Position numbers and translations under genes: made by a program. Shown one piece after another: positions 9,620-18,260 of a stretch of 64,000 bases of DNA. The stretch spans positions 124,001-188,000 of the forward strand of contig CAWGKC010000002.1 of the NCBI GenBank assembly GCA_963823105.1. Reading direction: 5' to 3'. A model generated the notes under the pieces. That model made no database searches. It saw only the letters and a program-made list of their open reading frames with translations, and was not told the DNA's origin. This DNA is from JAJYKC01 sp963823105. Its GTDB lineage: Bacteria > Acidobacteriota > Terriglobia > Bryobacterales > Bryobacteraceae. Position 1 is the stretch's first letter. The number at the start of each line of letters is the position of its first letter.

Positions 9620-10393
9620 ATGGTGCCAGCCGTGACCGATTCCGTCTCCCGCTTCTCCAACCGCGTCTCCGATTACGTCCGCTTCCGCCCGTCCTATCCC
9701 CGCCAGATCCTCGACCTCCTCGCGCGCGATTGCTCCTTATCGCCCGCCTCCATCGTCGCAGACATCGGTTCCGGTACCGGCATCCTCACCCGCCTCTTCC
9801 TCGACTACGGCAACACAGTCTACGCCGTCGAGCCGAACGCCGCCATGCGCGCCGCCGCCGAAGAAACGCTTGCCGCCAACCCCCGCTTCCATTCGATCGA
9901 CGGCCGCGCCGAATCGACCACGCTCCCCAACCACCGCGCCTCCCTCGCCGCCGCCGGCCAGGCCTTCCATTGGTTCGATCCCCCTCGCGCCCGCGCCGAA
10001 TTTCAACGCATCCTCGCTCCCGATGGATGGACCGCGCTCATTTGGAACGAACGCGTCCTCACCGGCTCACCTTTCCTCGAAGCCTACGAGAACCTCCTCC
10101 AAACCTGGGGTATCGACTATGCCAAGGTCGCCGCCTCCTATCCCCAATCCCACACGCTCGAGGCCTTCTTCCACCCCTCCCCCATGCGCTCCGCTTCGTT
10201 CCCCAATTCCCAGCGCTTCGATTTCATCGGACTCCGAGGCCGCCTCCTCTCCTCCTCCTACGCCCCTCCCTCCGGCCATCCCAACCACGAACCGATGATC
10301 GCCGCCCTCTCCCGCCTCTTCGATGCGCACCAGGAGAACGGTCATGTCAAACTCGACTACGATTGCCGCCTCTACTACGGCCGCCTCGCATAA
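9620..10393 (+). CDS. Class I SAM-dependent methyltransferase
   Basis: A 257-aa protein with SAM motif I ADIGSGTGILT (about 49-59), the acidic end of strand 2 (AVEPNAAM) and a DGRAEST stretch. The order and the QAFHWF segment match the UbiE/COQ5-like Methyltransf_11 group that often includes trans-aconitate-type enzymes. ATG at 9620 has a weak upstream ribosome site. It is a single gene divergent from the GT4 and 36 bases ahead of the propeller gene. Substrate unknown. Confidence 0.85.
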   Translation: MVPAVTDSVSRFSNRVSDYVRFRPSYPRQILDLLARDCSLSPASIVADIGSGTGILTRLFLDYGNTVYAVEPNAAMRAAAEETLAANPRFHSIDGRAESTTLPNHRASLAAAGQAFHWFDPPRARAEFQRILAPDGWTALIWNERVLTGSPFLEAYENLLQTWGIDYAKVAASYPQSHTLEAFFHPSPMRSASFPNSQRFDFIGLRGRLLSSSYAPPSGHPNHEPMIAALSRLFDAHQENGHVKLDYDCRLYYGRLA

Positions 10394-10429
10394 CGCGGCG
10401 CTCTCTCAAAGGTATATTCTGGAATTCAA

Positions 10430-11494
10430 ATGAACGCGCGAATCGCTTCGACACTCGTATTCGCAGGTCTCCTTTCCTCGGCCGCAATCCGCGCGGAGAG
10501 CACGCCATCGCCCGCGTTACTCGTCCTCTCCAAAGGCGATCACACCCTGGCCATCGTCGATCCCACCACGTTGAAAGTCGTCGCGCGGATGCCTTCCGGC
10601 CCCGATCCTCACGAAGTCACCGCGTCCACCGATGGCAAGCTCGCCTTCATCTCCAACTACGGCGGCGGAGCCTATAACACTCTCACCGTCGTAGATTTGA
10701 TCGCGCAAAAGAACCTGCCGATCGTCGACCTCGGCCCCCTCCGCGGCCCGCACGGCTTGATGTTCGTCGGAGGCAAGGTCTGGTTCACCGCCGAAGCCGC
10801 AAAGGTCATCGGCCGTTACGATCCGGCGGCGAAGAAAATCGATTGGGTCCTCGGCACCGGCCAAAATCGCACGCACATGATCTACGTTTCCAGCGATCAA
10901 ACCTGGATCGTCACCTCCAACGTCAGCTCCGCCACCATGACCTTCATCGAAAAAAGCAAAGCGGGCCCCGGCGGTCCGCCGCCCGGTGCGCCGCGCGGTC
11001 CCGGTCCCGGCGGTCCTCGCGGCCCCATGGGCCCGCCCGGAGGCGATTGGAACGAGACCGTGGTCGCGGTCGGCAGAGGCGCCGAAGGCTTCGATGTCTC
11101 CCCCGACGGCAAGGAACTTTGGGCCGCCAACGCTCAGGACGGCACCATCTCCATCCTCGACGTCCCCGCCAAAAAAGTGGTCCAAACGCTCACCGCCAAT
11201 GTGAAGAGCGCCAACCGCCTGAAGTTCACCCCCGACGGAAAACTCGTCTTGGTCTCCTCCTTGAACCTGCCCGATGTCGCCGTTTTCGACGTGCCCACGC
11301 GGCGTGAAGTAAAGCGTATTAAAATCGGCCACGGCGCAGCCGGCATCGAAATGCAACCCGACGGTTCCCGCGCCTTCATCGGCTGCACCCCCGACGACTA
11401 CGTCGCCATCATCGATCTCAAAACCCTGGAAGTAACCGGCCACATCGACGCCGGCAAACAACCCGACGGCCTCGCCTGGGCCGTCCAGCGCTAA
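10430..11494 (+). CDS. Secreted YVTN-type beta-propeller with a Gly/Pro-rich insert
   Basis: A 354-aa protein with signal peptide (about 1-22) followed by repeated blades of the form VLSKGDHTLAIVDPTTLKVVARMPSG, SPDGKELWAANAQDGTISILD and QPDGSRAFIGCTPDDYVAIID, i.e. a YVTN/cytochrome-D1-like propeller. Between blades, about residues 183-210, is a run of Gly-Pro triplets with collagen-like character (GPGGPPPGAPRGPGPGG and following). Likely periplasmic or secreted binding protein. Its TAA shares bases with the stop of the convergent PIN gene at 11491. Confidence 0.82.
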   Translation: MNARIASTLVFAGLLSSAAIRAESTPSPALLVLSKGDHTLAIVDPTTLKVVARMPSGPDPHEVTASTDGKLAFISNYGGGAYNTLTVVDLIAQKNLPIVDLGPLRGPHGLMFVGGKVWFTAEAAKVIGRYDPAAKKIDWVLGTGQNRTHMIYVSSDQTWIVTSNVSSATMTFIEKSKAGPGGPPPGAPRGPGPGGPRGPMGPPGGDWNETVVAVGRGAEGFDVSPDGKELWAANAQDGTISILDVPAKKVVQTLTANVKSANRLKFTPDGKLVLVSSLNLPDVAVFDVPTRREVKRIKIGHGAAGIEMQPDGSRAFIGCTPDDYVAIIDLKTLEVTGHIDAGKQPDGLAWAVQR

Positions 11495-12012
11495 GTTAGA
11501 CGCGGTGCATCGCTCGCCCATTCGAGCGCTCGAACGTGATTGAAGTTTAAGGTGTCTAACTCGCGCTCTTCAAGCGCAAGATGCAATTTGAGATCCGAGG
11601 TGAGGACTAAGATTCCTTTTGAACACGCGCTCGCGATGGCGGCATCGGCCAATCCCAAGCGCGCGAAAAGCGCATCCTCCACGATGCCGCGACTTGGGTC
11701 GTAGATTTCCTCGATCGTTTCTACCGCTGCGCAAAAGAGCCTTCGAACTTCGTGGAGTTCCTTGCCAGGAAGATCGGTTAGATCGCTTACCTGACTCATT
11801 ACGTGAGGAGTACTGACCAAACGTGGTCCAAGCCAGTTGATCAAACGTAAAAGCAGGTCGAAGTCGCCGACGTCGAAATTTTGCGTGCGCTTGAAATTCA
11901 GGATGCGCCGCCGATTGACGGAACCGACCAGAAACAGCACCAGCAGGTTCGTGTCAACGAAAACGCCTCTGCCCTTATGTTTGTCAAGCAGCCCGCGAGA
12001 ATCGAGCGTCAC
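11491..12012 (-). CDS. PIN-domain protein (VapC-like ribonuclease)
   Basis: A 173-aa PIN protein read from GTG 12012, which overlaps the stop of its upstream partner as GTGA. Acidic PIN residues are seen in VFVDTNLL, LADAAIA and LTSDLKL, consistent with a Mg2+-dependent RNase. In the raw sequence the frame also continues upstream to 12303, producing an apparent 270-aa fusion; this is judged an artefact of a one-base shift in the upstream gene, because that gene's own ending (REYKVFTVAKDNGDV, MRIREFATT) lies in another frame and stops exactly at the PIN start. Confidence 0.75.
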   Translation of the reverse strand: MTLDSRGLLDKHKGRGVFVDTNLLVLFLVGSVNRRRILNFKRTQNFDVGDFDLLLRLINWLGPRLVSTPHVMSQVSDLTDLPGKELHEVRRLFCAAVETIEEIYDPSRGIVEDALFARLGLADAAIASACSKGILVLTSDLKLHLALEERELDTLNFNHVRALEWASDAPRLT

Positions 12013-12303
12013 GTCGTCGCGAATTCCCGAATCCTCATCGCGGTCACATCGCCATTGTCCTTCGCCACCGTGAATACCTTGTATTCGCGTCTGGCATCCG
12101 CTCCTAATGAGCTGGCAGCCGCGTTTATTGGCGCCGAGCGGTCCATCGATATTGATCATGCTCAGGGTGATCAGCCATGCATCCTTGCCGGCGACGGTCT
12201 CCGATTCCACTTCCTCAAGCCGCATGTCAGCCGTTCGCCCGGCTCCCAGAGTATCCCGCGCAAACTGCATCGCGTTCTCGACTGCGGTCTTAATCGGCTC
12301 CAT
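12009..12303 (-). pseudogene. Small conserved partner of the PIN gene, frameshifted
   Basis: ATG at 12303 begins MEPIKTAVENAMQFARDTLG and proceeds to WLITLSMINID; near 12140 the family-like continuation (GADARREYKVFTVAKDNG, then VTAMRIREFATT) moves one frame over and ends in TGA at 12011-12009. The span is one base more than a whole number of codons, as a single insertion would give. The product would be about 98 aa, probably the regulatory or antitoxin partner of the PIN protein, whose GTG overlaps the TGA. The role is inferred from position only. Confidence 0.6.
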
Positions 12304-12347
12304 TTTTCGACGGTATCATACGCGCAGTCCGTAATCCGGGACTGTTG

Positions 12348-13516
12348 CTACCGGAACAGCCCCGCCGTCGCCCCCACCCATTCCAGATTGCGGTTGTGAT
12401 CGACACCCATCATCTTGCCGCGCCCGGTGCGGACGATCGTCGTGAGCGCAATCGGCTCGCCCTCCAACCACACATACATAATCCTCACCTCCGCCTGCGT
12501 CATCCCGTAGGGCGTGTCGATCACCGGCTGGAACCTAACGCGCTCCTGAAGAATGAAGTTCGCTGGATCTGCCGCGCGCACTTCCTCCTCGCTCGGACCG
12601 ACAATCACTCCGAGGCCCGCGAACGAATACAGCGGCTTCAGAACGTAGTTGTCCAAATCGGCGGGAAGCCCGGCCACTTTGTCGAGGAACCACGTCTTCG
12701 GGACGCAAGCGTGGTCGAGAAATGGAATTGAAAACTTGCTCAGCTTGAAGTACCAGTTCGGATGCCCGGCCCATTCGACATCCAGATCGTCCCGGAAGTC
12801 GAACCCCGGAACCACGCCCTTGCGCTCCAGTTCGTCCACGATCACGCGGTTGTAAATGCGATGGATCGGCACGTCGCTCCCGCCGGAGGCATAGTAAAGC
12901 CGGTTGGCCCGTTGCCGAATGTCCGTCACCGCAACCGTCGGCACGCCGAAACACTTCTCCGTCAGCAGAAAATCCGGCAGCGTTTTTTGTTCGAGCGGAT
13001 CGATCTCCATTAAAACGACGTTCTCCGGATCGTGCCCGCCGGTAATCGCCCGCCCGGTGATCTCCCAATAATCGTCACGGAACTGATGCCGGATGCCCTG
13101 CGGCTCGTAAATATCGCGGCCGTAAACGTCCAGATACGTGTCGCCCAGCACCGGTTGATAAGCGTAGAGCGAAGGGAACCCCTGAATCTCCACCAGCTTC
13201 GGCTCCAAATCCGGTCCGATTCCGAAATCGGCTTGGACGAACAGCGGATGCGGCCGCTTCGTTGGGAACCCGGTACTTCTCCGGAATCGCGGCGGAAGCC
13301 TGTGCCAGATAACTCGGCGTTGCCCGTCACCTGGTGCAGCAACTCCATTCCATAGCCCGCCATCTTCTCGAGCATCGCTGCGGGAAAAAAGCACGGCGTC
13401 TCCGAATTCCGGAATTTCACCGGCGTGCCGCAGCGCCGGTCGAGTTCCGCCAGGAATTTTTGATACAGCTCCGGCCGCCAGCGGCGATTGAATTCCTTGC
13501 GGAGTTCGGGAATCAT
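12348..13516 (-). pseudogene. ATP-grasp-like protein, last gene of the amidoligase operon, with two frameshifts
   Basis: Start ATG 13516 (MIPELRKEFNRRWRPELYQK), 18 bases after the M29 gene. After GNAE the homologous reading passes to a second frame (YLAQASAAIPEKYRVPNEAA) near 13314 and to a third (HPLFVQADFGIGPDLEPKLVEIQG) near 13247, ending at 12348. Each shift is explained by one extra base. The C-terminal half has YVLKPLYSFAGLGVIVG and FILQERVRF segments reminiscent of an ATP-grasp nucleotide site (lysine plus glycine loop), but the assignment to ATP-grasp is weak. Intact length would be about 389 aa. As sequenced no full protein can be made. Confidence 0.55.
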
Positions 13517-13534
13517 GTCGCCCTCCGCCGCGCC

Positions 13535-14569
13535 TCAGGCGATCAGAAACTTGCCCTGACGCATAATCTGGCGGCCGTCGGTCCAGATATTGAACTCGCG
13601 CCCCACCACGTCGATATGCGTCGAGGAGTACCACTCGGCTCCCGTGTGCGCGCCGTACGGATTGCCAAACGCCATGTGGATTCCCGGCAGTTTCTCATCC
13701 TGCAGAATATTGCCGATCACACCATGCAGCCCGATGTTGGTCCCGATGGCGAACTCCCCCACCCGATCGCTGTTCTCATCCGTGTGGGTGTAGCGCCAAA
13801 ACTCGTCTTCGAGCTCCCGGTTCTCCGAATGCGCTTCCGTCAACCGGTTCCCTTTGACGCGGATCGTCAGCGGCGCCGCTTTCAAGTCGCCATACTTGTC
13901 GCACAAATAATCGCCCACCACGCCGTCGATCACGAACGTCCCGTTCACCTCGCCCGGCGTCGTGAAGATCTCGCCTCCGGGCAAATTGCCCCATTTGGCC
14001 GAGCTGATAATGCCGCTCGTCTTGATCCAGCGGTAATTCCTGTTCATCTCCGCTTCGATCTCCGTGCCCGCCGCCGTGGTGGCCCGAATGCTCCGCGCGG
14101 CCGAGGCGAACTCCATCACCTTGGCGCTCAACTCGTCCACCTTCAAAAAATCGGCGCGCATCCCTTCCAGCATGATCCGCTTCTCGATGTTCACCATGTG
14201 CGCGTGGCGCATTTTGCGCCGATTGACCACGTCGGTCATCTGCATGCGCGTCTTTAATTCGTTGGCCTGCGCGCGTACCGCGAAGATGCTTACCTCGCTC
14301 GTCTCCATGTCCTCTAGAATCGCCCGCGGCATCTCCGTTAGCGGCCGCGGCGCGCACTCCTCCAGCACGAAGGCGCGATAGGAGGCGCCCACATCCCACA
14401 GTTCATGCGCCAGACTTGCCGCGATCTCCAGGCACGCGGTATCGGTGATCACCGTCACCTTCTCCGAAGGCTGCACGCGCAGACAAACGTGTACGGCGTT
14501 GTGCGCGCCGGGCGTCAGTTCCGGATCGAAAGCCATCGTCTCCAGGCTCTGTTGCATCGCTTCCTTCAC
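13535..14569 (-). CDS. M29-family metallo-aminopeptidase (aminopeptidase T-like)
   Basis: A 344-aa protein in the M29 (AmpS/AmpT) family. The metal-ligand region is recognisable near the C-terminus: GEFAIGTN (Glu), NILQDEK (Glu), GIHMAFGN (His) and STHIDVVG (His-x-Asp). Family members remove N-terminal residues from peptides using divalent metal. The GTG start at 14569 overlaps the stop of the ligase gene (GTGA), showing translational coupling. In this operon it may trim or recycle the amide product made by the ligases; that role is inference. Confidence 0.82.
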   Translation of the reverse strand: MKEAMQQSLETMAFDPELTPGAHNAVHVCLRVQPSEKVTVITDTACLEIAASLAHELWDVGASYRAFVLEECAPRPLTEMPRAILEDMETSEVSIFAVRAQANELKTRMQMTDVVNRRKMRHAHMVNIEKRIMLEGMRADFLKVDELSAKVMEFASAARSIRATTAAGTEIEAEMNRNYRWIKTSGIISSAKWGNLPGGEIFTTPGEVNGTFVIDGVVGDYLCDKYGDLKAAPLTIRVKGNRLTEAHSENRELEDEFWRYTHTDENSDRVGEFAIGTNIGLHGVIGNILQDEKLPGIHMAFGNPYGAHTGAEWYSSTHIDVVGREFNIWTDGRQIMRQGKFLIA

Positions 14570-15693
14570 GCTCCCGCCGTGCTGGTTTCATACAGGCCGG
14601 CTTCCGTTTCTTCGAGTATGTAGTCCACCACTTTCGCCAAATCGCCGGTCTCGCGGAAGACGCGCAACTGTCGGTCCGCCCCGCTTCCCGTTTCAAGGAT
14701 GTGGTGAACATAGTTTATTTCCTCGCGCGAGCCGAGATCGTCCACCACGTCGTCGACAAAGTCCAGGTATTCGAGCATCAAATCGCGCATCGGCACTTCG
14801 GTCCGCTTTCCGAAGTCGATCAGCTTGCCGTCGAGGCCGTAGCGCAGCGCGCGCCATTTGTTCTCCATGATCAGCGCGCGGCGATATAGCCGGAACCCCT
14901 GATTGGCCGCGTGCAGCTTATATAGCTTGGCCACCGTCGCCTGGATCAGCGCGGCGATGGCGATCGTCTCCTCCGCGCGCATCGGCAAATCGCAAATGCG
15001 GAACTCGAGCGTCGTGAAGTGCGGGTGCGGCCGGATGTCCCACCAGATTTTCTTCGCGTTGTCGATGCAATTGGTCTGCACAAGCAAGTTGACGAAGCTC
15101 TCGTACTCGCCCCAACTCGGGAAATAGTCCGGAATATTGGTGCGCGGAAATTTGTCGAACACTTTGCACCGGTACGATTTGAATCCAGTCTCCATCCCCA
15201 GCCAGAACGGCGAATTCGTCGACAGCGCCAGAATGTGCGGCAGAAAATAACGCGCCGCGTTCATCAAATGGATCGAGGTCTCGCGGTCCTCCACGCCCAC
15301 GTGGACGTGCAGACCGAAGATCAGATTGGCGCGGGCCACCATCTTCATGTCCTCGACGATCTCCCGGTAGCGCTGGTCCGGATAAATCTCCTGATCGCGC
15401 CAGTCGGCGAAGGGATGCGTTCCGGCCGCGGCCAGGCGCAATCCGTTTTCCCGCGCCAGTCGGATAATCTGGCGGCGGATCTCGAAGATCTCCGACTTGG
15501 CTTCCTTAATGTCGCGGCAAATCCCCGTGCCGATCTCGATCACCGACTGGTGCATCTCCGGCTTCACCGCCTCGCGCAGCAGCGCCTTGCTCTTGGCGAT
15601 GATCTCCATCTCGATATGCGATTTGAGATCCCGCGTCTCCGGATCGATCGATTGGTATTCCTCTTCGATGCCGATCGTAAAGCTCGGTGTCAT
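14566..15693 (-). CDS. GCS2-family carboxylate-amine ligase (YbdK-like)
   Basis: A 375-aa ligase of the glutamate-cysteine ligase 2 fold. Seen: TIGIEEEYQSID (acidic Mg/ATP residues 10-12), MHQSVIEIGTGIC, FGLHVHVGVED and a C-terminal HHILETGSGADRQL segment, all characteristic of YbdK/EgtA-type enzymes. They couple ATP hydrolysis to amide formation between a carboxylate, often glutamate, and an amine. ATG 15693 overlaps the preceding ATP-grasp stop as ATGA; an open extension upstream to 16194 has no similarity. Two more ligase-like genes flank it, so it probably acts in a multi-step amide pathway. Confidence 0.85.
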   Translation of the reverse strand: MTPSFTIGIEEEYQSIDPETRDLKSHIEMEIIAKSKALLREAVKPEMHQSVIEIGTGICRDIKEAKSEIFEIRRQIIRLARENGLRLAAAGTHPFADWRDQEIYPDQRYREIVEDMKMVARANLIFGLHVHVGVEDRETSIHLMNAARYFLPHILALSTNSPFWLGMETGFKSYRCKVFDKFPRTNIPDYFPSWGEYESFVNLLVQTNCIDNAKKIWWDIRPHPHFTTLEFRICDLPMRAEETIAIAALIQATVAKLYKLHAANQGFRLYRRALIMENKWRALRYGLDGKLIDFGKRTEVPMRDLMLEYLDFVDDVVDDLGSREEINYVHHILETGSGADRQLRVFRETGDLAKVVDYILEETEAGLYETSTAGA

Positions 15694-16646
15694 GACGCCG
15701 CCCCCAACGCCGCCGGCCCGTTCAGAAACCGCGACCAGCGCAATTCCCGGTTCTGATCGATCCCGCTTTGCGCCACTTCGATCGTGTAATCGGCGACGTT
15801 CGATACGATCCAATCGAAGTTCTCCTGCCCCACCGAAGCCACATCGGCGTCGGGCGCCGGATTGAGAAAATCGATGGCGTACGGCACGCCGTCCTCCACG
15901 GCGAACTCCACCGTGTTGAGGTCGTATCCCAGCGCCTCGCACAGCGTCAACGCGTCCCGTTCCACCCGTTCGAGCAGCCGCGCGTCGTACTTCGGCGGAT
16001 CCAAAACATAGCGCTGTTCGTGCGGCCGCCGCGGGTCGTAGGGCATGATATGCACCTTCTTTCGCCCGACCACATAGCAGCGGAAATATTCCCGAAAATC
16101 CACCGCCGACTGCAGCACCATGCACAGATCGCCGGTCTTCGCGTACGCCTCGAACAACTCCTCCGGCGAATCCACCTTGTACACGTGCTTCCACCCGCCG
16201 CCGCTATGCGGTTTCAGAAACGCCGGAAAGCCCAGGTAATCGAAGATTTCCTCCCAATTCAGCGGATACATCAGATTCCGCATGGAGCGGCCCGTCGTTC
16301 CCGGCGGATGTTCCTTGTGCGGCAGAACCACGGTCTTCGGCACCGCGACGCCGATTTTCGAGGCGATGGCGTAGTTGAAAAATTTATCGTCGGCGCTCCA
16401 CCAAAACGGATTGTTGATCACCGCCGTCCCGTTCAACGCGGCGTTCTTCAGGTAGGCGCGGTAAAAGGCGATGTCGTGCGAAATGCGGTCTATGATGACG
16501 TCGTATCCCGATGGCTCCGCCATTTTGACGCCGCCGAGGACGATGCTCTCCGCTTGAACCCCCGCCCCCTTGCGCGCGTTGATCTCCTCGATCAGCGCGA
16601 AGGGAAACGTGTTCTCCATGCCATAGATGATGCCCGCTTTTTTCAT
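15690..16646 (-). CDS. ATP-grasp carboxylate-amine ligase
   Basis: A 318-aa protein starting MKKAGIIYGMENTFPFALIE at 16646. It has the ATP-grasp layout: pre-ATP domain, glycine-rich loop after a lysine (AFLKPHSGGGWKHVY), and the Mg-binding strand TVEFAVEDGVPYAIDFLNPAPD with Glu, Asp and Asn. It resembles RimK/D-ala-D-ala ligase-like enzymes that activate a carboxylate as acyl phosphate. It overlaps the GCS2 gene by four bases and follows the esterase by 23. Substrate unknown. Confidence 0.82.
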   Translation of the reverse strand: MKKAGIIYGMENTFPFALIEEINARKGAGVQAESIVLGGVKMAEPSGYDVIIDRISHDIAFYRAYLKNAALNGTAVINNPFWWSADDKFFNYAIASKIGVAVPKTVVLPHKEHPPGTTGRSMRNLMYPLNWEEIFDYLGFPAFLKPHSGGGWKHVYKVDSPEELFEAYAKTGDLCMVLQSAVDFREYFRCYVVGRKKVHIMPYDPRRPHEQRYVLDPPKYDARLLERVERDALTLCEALGYDLNTVEFAVEDGVPYAIDFLNPAPDADVASVGQENFDWIVSNVADYTIEVAQSGIDQNRELRWSRFLNGPAALGAAS

Positions 16647-16669
16647 AAATCTCCGTGGGACGTGGCGCT

Positions 16670-17380
16670 TTAAAAGAATTTTACCGCCATCCGCTGCCAC
16701 CAGGGCCAATCGTGCTGCATCCCATTGCCCCAAATGTCCAATAAATGCGGGATCCCCTTTCCGCTCAGGATTCCGCTCAGCCGCTCGTTCTCTGCCCGGC
16801 AAATGTCCCATTCGCCCGCCGCCAGCACGATGTCCATTCGCCGGTACGCGTCCAATTGCCAACTCTCGCCCAAGCCCTGCAAAAAGTCCACCGGGCAATT
16901 GAAGTAGCAGTTGTCGTCGTAATAGCCGTCCAGAAACTGATGAATGTCGAAGGAGCCGCTCATGCTCACCACGCGCGAAACCAGGTCGGGATGGCGGAAG
17001 GCGAAGTTGACGCAGTGATAGCCGCCGAAGCTGCAGCCCGTCGTCGTCAGATAGCTGGACCAGTTCTTGGAACGAACAAACGGAATCACGTCGCCGATGA
17101 GATAATCTTCGTACTCCATGTGGCGCAAAACGCGATACCGTGGCTGCGCCCAGCGGTTATACCAACTCTCGCTGTCCACGCCGTCCACGCAGAAGACCTG
17201 AACGTGACCCCGTTCGATCTTCTCCCACATCGCTCCGATCATGCCCCGGTCTTCGTATTCGAAGAACCGCCCCATCGACGTCGGAAAAACCAGAATGGGC
17301 GCGCCGCCGTGCCCGAACACCAGCAGTTCCATGTCGCGACCGAGCGAGCGGCTATACCACTTATGATGTTCTCTATTCAT
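16670..17380 (-). CDS. Putative esterase (alpha/beta hydrolase)
   Basis: A 236-aa alpha/beta-hydrolase of the esterase-D/PHB-depolymerase-like type. The nucleophile elbow is GCSFGG with S117; a late Asp and the His in GMQHDW are candidate triad members. No signal peptide, so cytoplasmic. Start ATG 17380 (MNREHHKWYSR). It is second in the operon, between the LytTR regulator and the ATP-grasp ligase, and could release or acylate the ligase product. Confidence 0.8.
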   Translation of the reverse strand: MNREHHKWYSRSLGRDMELLVFGHGGAPILVFPTSMGRFFEYEDRGMIGAMWEKIERGHVQVFCVDGVDSESWYNRWAQPRYRVLRHMEYEDYLIGDVIPFVRSKNWSSYLTTTGCSFGGYHCVNFAFRHPDLVSRVVSMSGSFDIHQFLDGYYDDNCYFNCPVDFLQGLGESWQLDAYRRMDIVLAAGEWDICRAENERLSGILSGKGIPHLLDIWGNGMQHDWPWWQRMAVKFF

Positions 17381-17407
17381 TTTCTTTGGCGTCGCGCCGG
17401 CGCCCCG

Positions 17408-18187
17408 TCACATCCGGAATAGCGCCCTCAGCTTCTTCGTCTGCACGCGGCTGACGGGAATCTCCGTCTGCTTGCGGTCGTCCATGCGGATCTGGAAGCT
17501 CGACTTGAACCACGGGATCACCTCTTTGATGCGATGGATGTTCACCAGGAACGACCGGTGCGCCCGCCAAAAGACGTCCGGGTCCAGGCTCGACTGCAGC
17601 TCCTCGATGGTCCGATAGTTCGACTCGCCCTCGACGCCGCTGGCCACCACCGTGATCAGTCCGTCGTCGATGGTGGCGTAAATCAAATCGCGCGAATCCA
17701 CGATAAAATTGCGCCCGCCGCTCTTCACCAGCAGCTTCGTCCGCTGCGCGGTAGGCCGCTGCGCCGTCGCCGCTTCGGGCGCCGTGTATTTCGCCTTCTC
17801 CGCGATCGCCCGCCGCGCCCGCTCCACCGCCGACGCCAGCCGCTCCTTCTCCACCGGCTTCAGCAGATAGTCCATCGCCTCCAGCCGGAACGCCTCGATC
17901 GCGTATTGATCGTAGGCCGTCGCCAGAATGAAATGCGGCGCCGGAATCCCCATTCCCCGCACCTTCTGGATGACGCCCAACCCGTCCAGGCCCGGCATCT
18001 GCACGTCCAGGAACACCAGATCCGGCTCCAGATCGCGGATGAGTTTCACCGCCTCGACGCCGTTCCCCCCGGTGCCCAGCAACTCGATGTCCTCGTACTC
18101 CTTCAACAGGTAAGAAAGTTCGTCGCGCGCCAGTGGCTCGTCGTCCACAAGGATCGCCGCGATGGTGCTGGTCGCGCGGACGGACAT
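17408..18187 (-). CDS. LytTR-family response regulator, first gene of the amidoligase operon
   Basis: A 259-aa two-domain regulator: receiver (DDEP acidic pair at 15-16, phospho-acceptor D61 in FLDVQMPG, lysine in LLKPVEKE) and a C-terminal LytTR DNA-binding domain (about 150-255; KLLVKSGGRNFIVDSRDLIYA, WRAHRSFLVNIHRIKEV). No cognate histidine kinase is nearby. It lies 27 bases ahead of the esterase on the same strand, so it may control its own operon. The 73-base divergent region with the inositol-phosphate synthase gene should hold both promoters. Confidence 0.9.
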   Translation of the reverse strand: MSVRATSTIAAILVDDEPLARDELSYLLKEYEDIELLGTGGNGVEAVKLIRDLEPDLVFLDVQMPGLDGLGVIQKVRGMGIPAPHFILATAYDQYAIEAFRLEAMDYLLKPVEKERLASAVERARRAIAEKAKYTAPEAATAQRPTAQRTKLLVKSGGRNFIVDSRDLIYATIDDGLITVVASGVEGESNYRTIEELQSSLDPDVFWRAHRSFLVNIHRIKEVIPWFKSSFQIRMDDRKQTEIPVSRVQTKKLRALFRM

Positions 18188-18260
18188 GAAATGTTAGTAT
18201 AACGAATTGCAGGCTCCAGCCTGTTCTTCCGCGAAGAAATCATCTTAGGAGAGTGCAGGT

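Noticed and set aside
8974..10677. A 567-codon Arg/Pro-rich plus-strand frame
   Set aside because: Shadow of the GT4 and methyltransferase genes; composition has no protein-family character.
14566..16194. N-terminal extension of the GCS2 ligase
   Set aside because: The extension overlaps the ATP-grasp gene in antiphase; the ATG at 15693 matches the family start.
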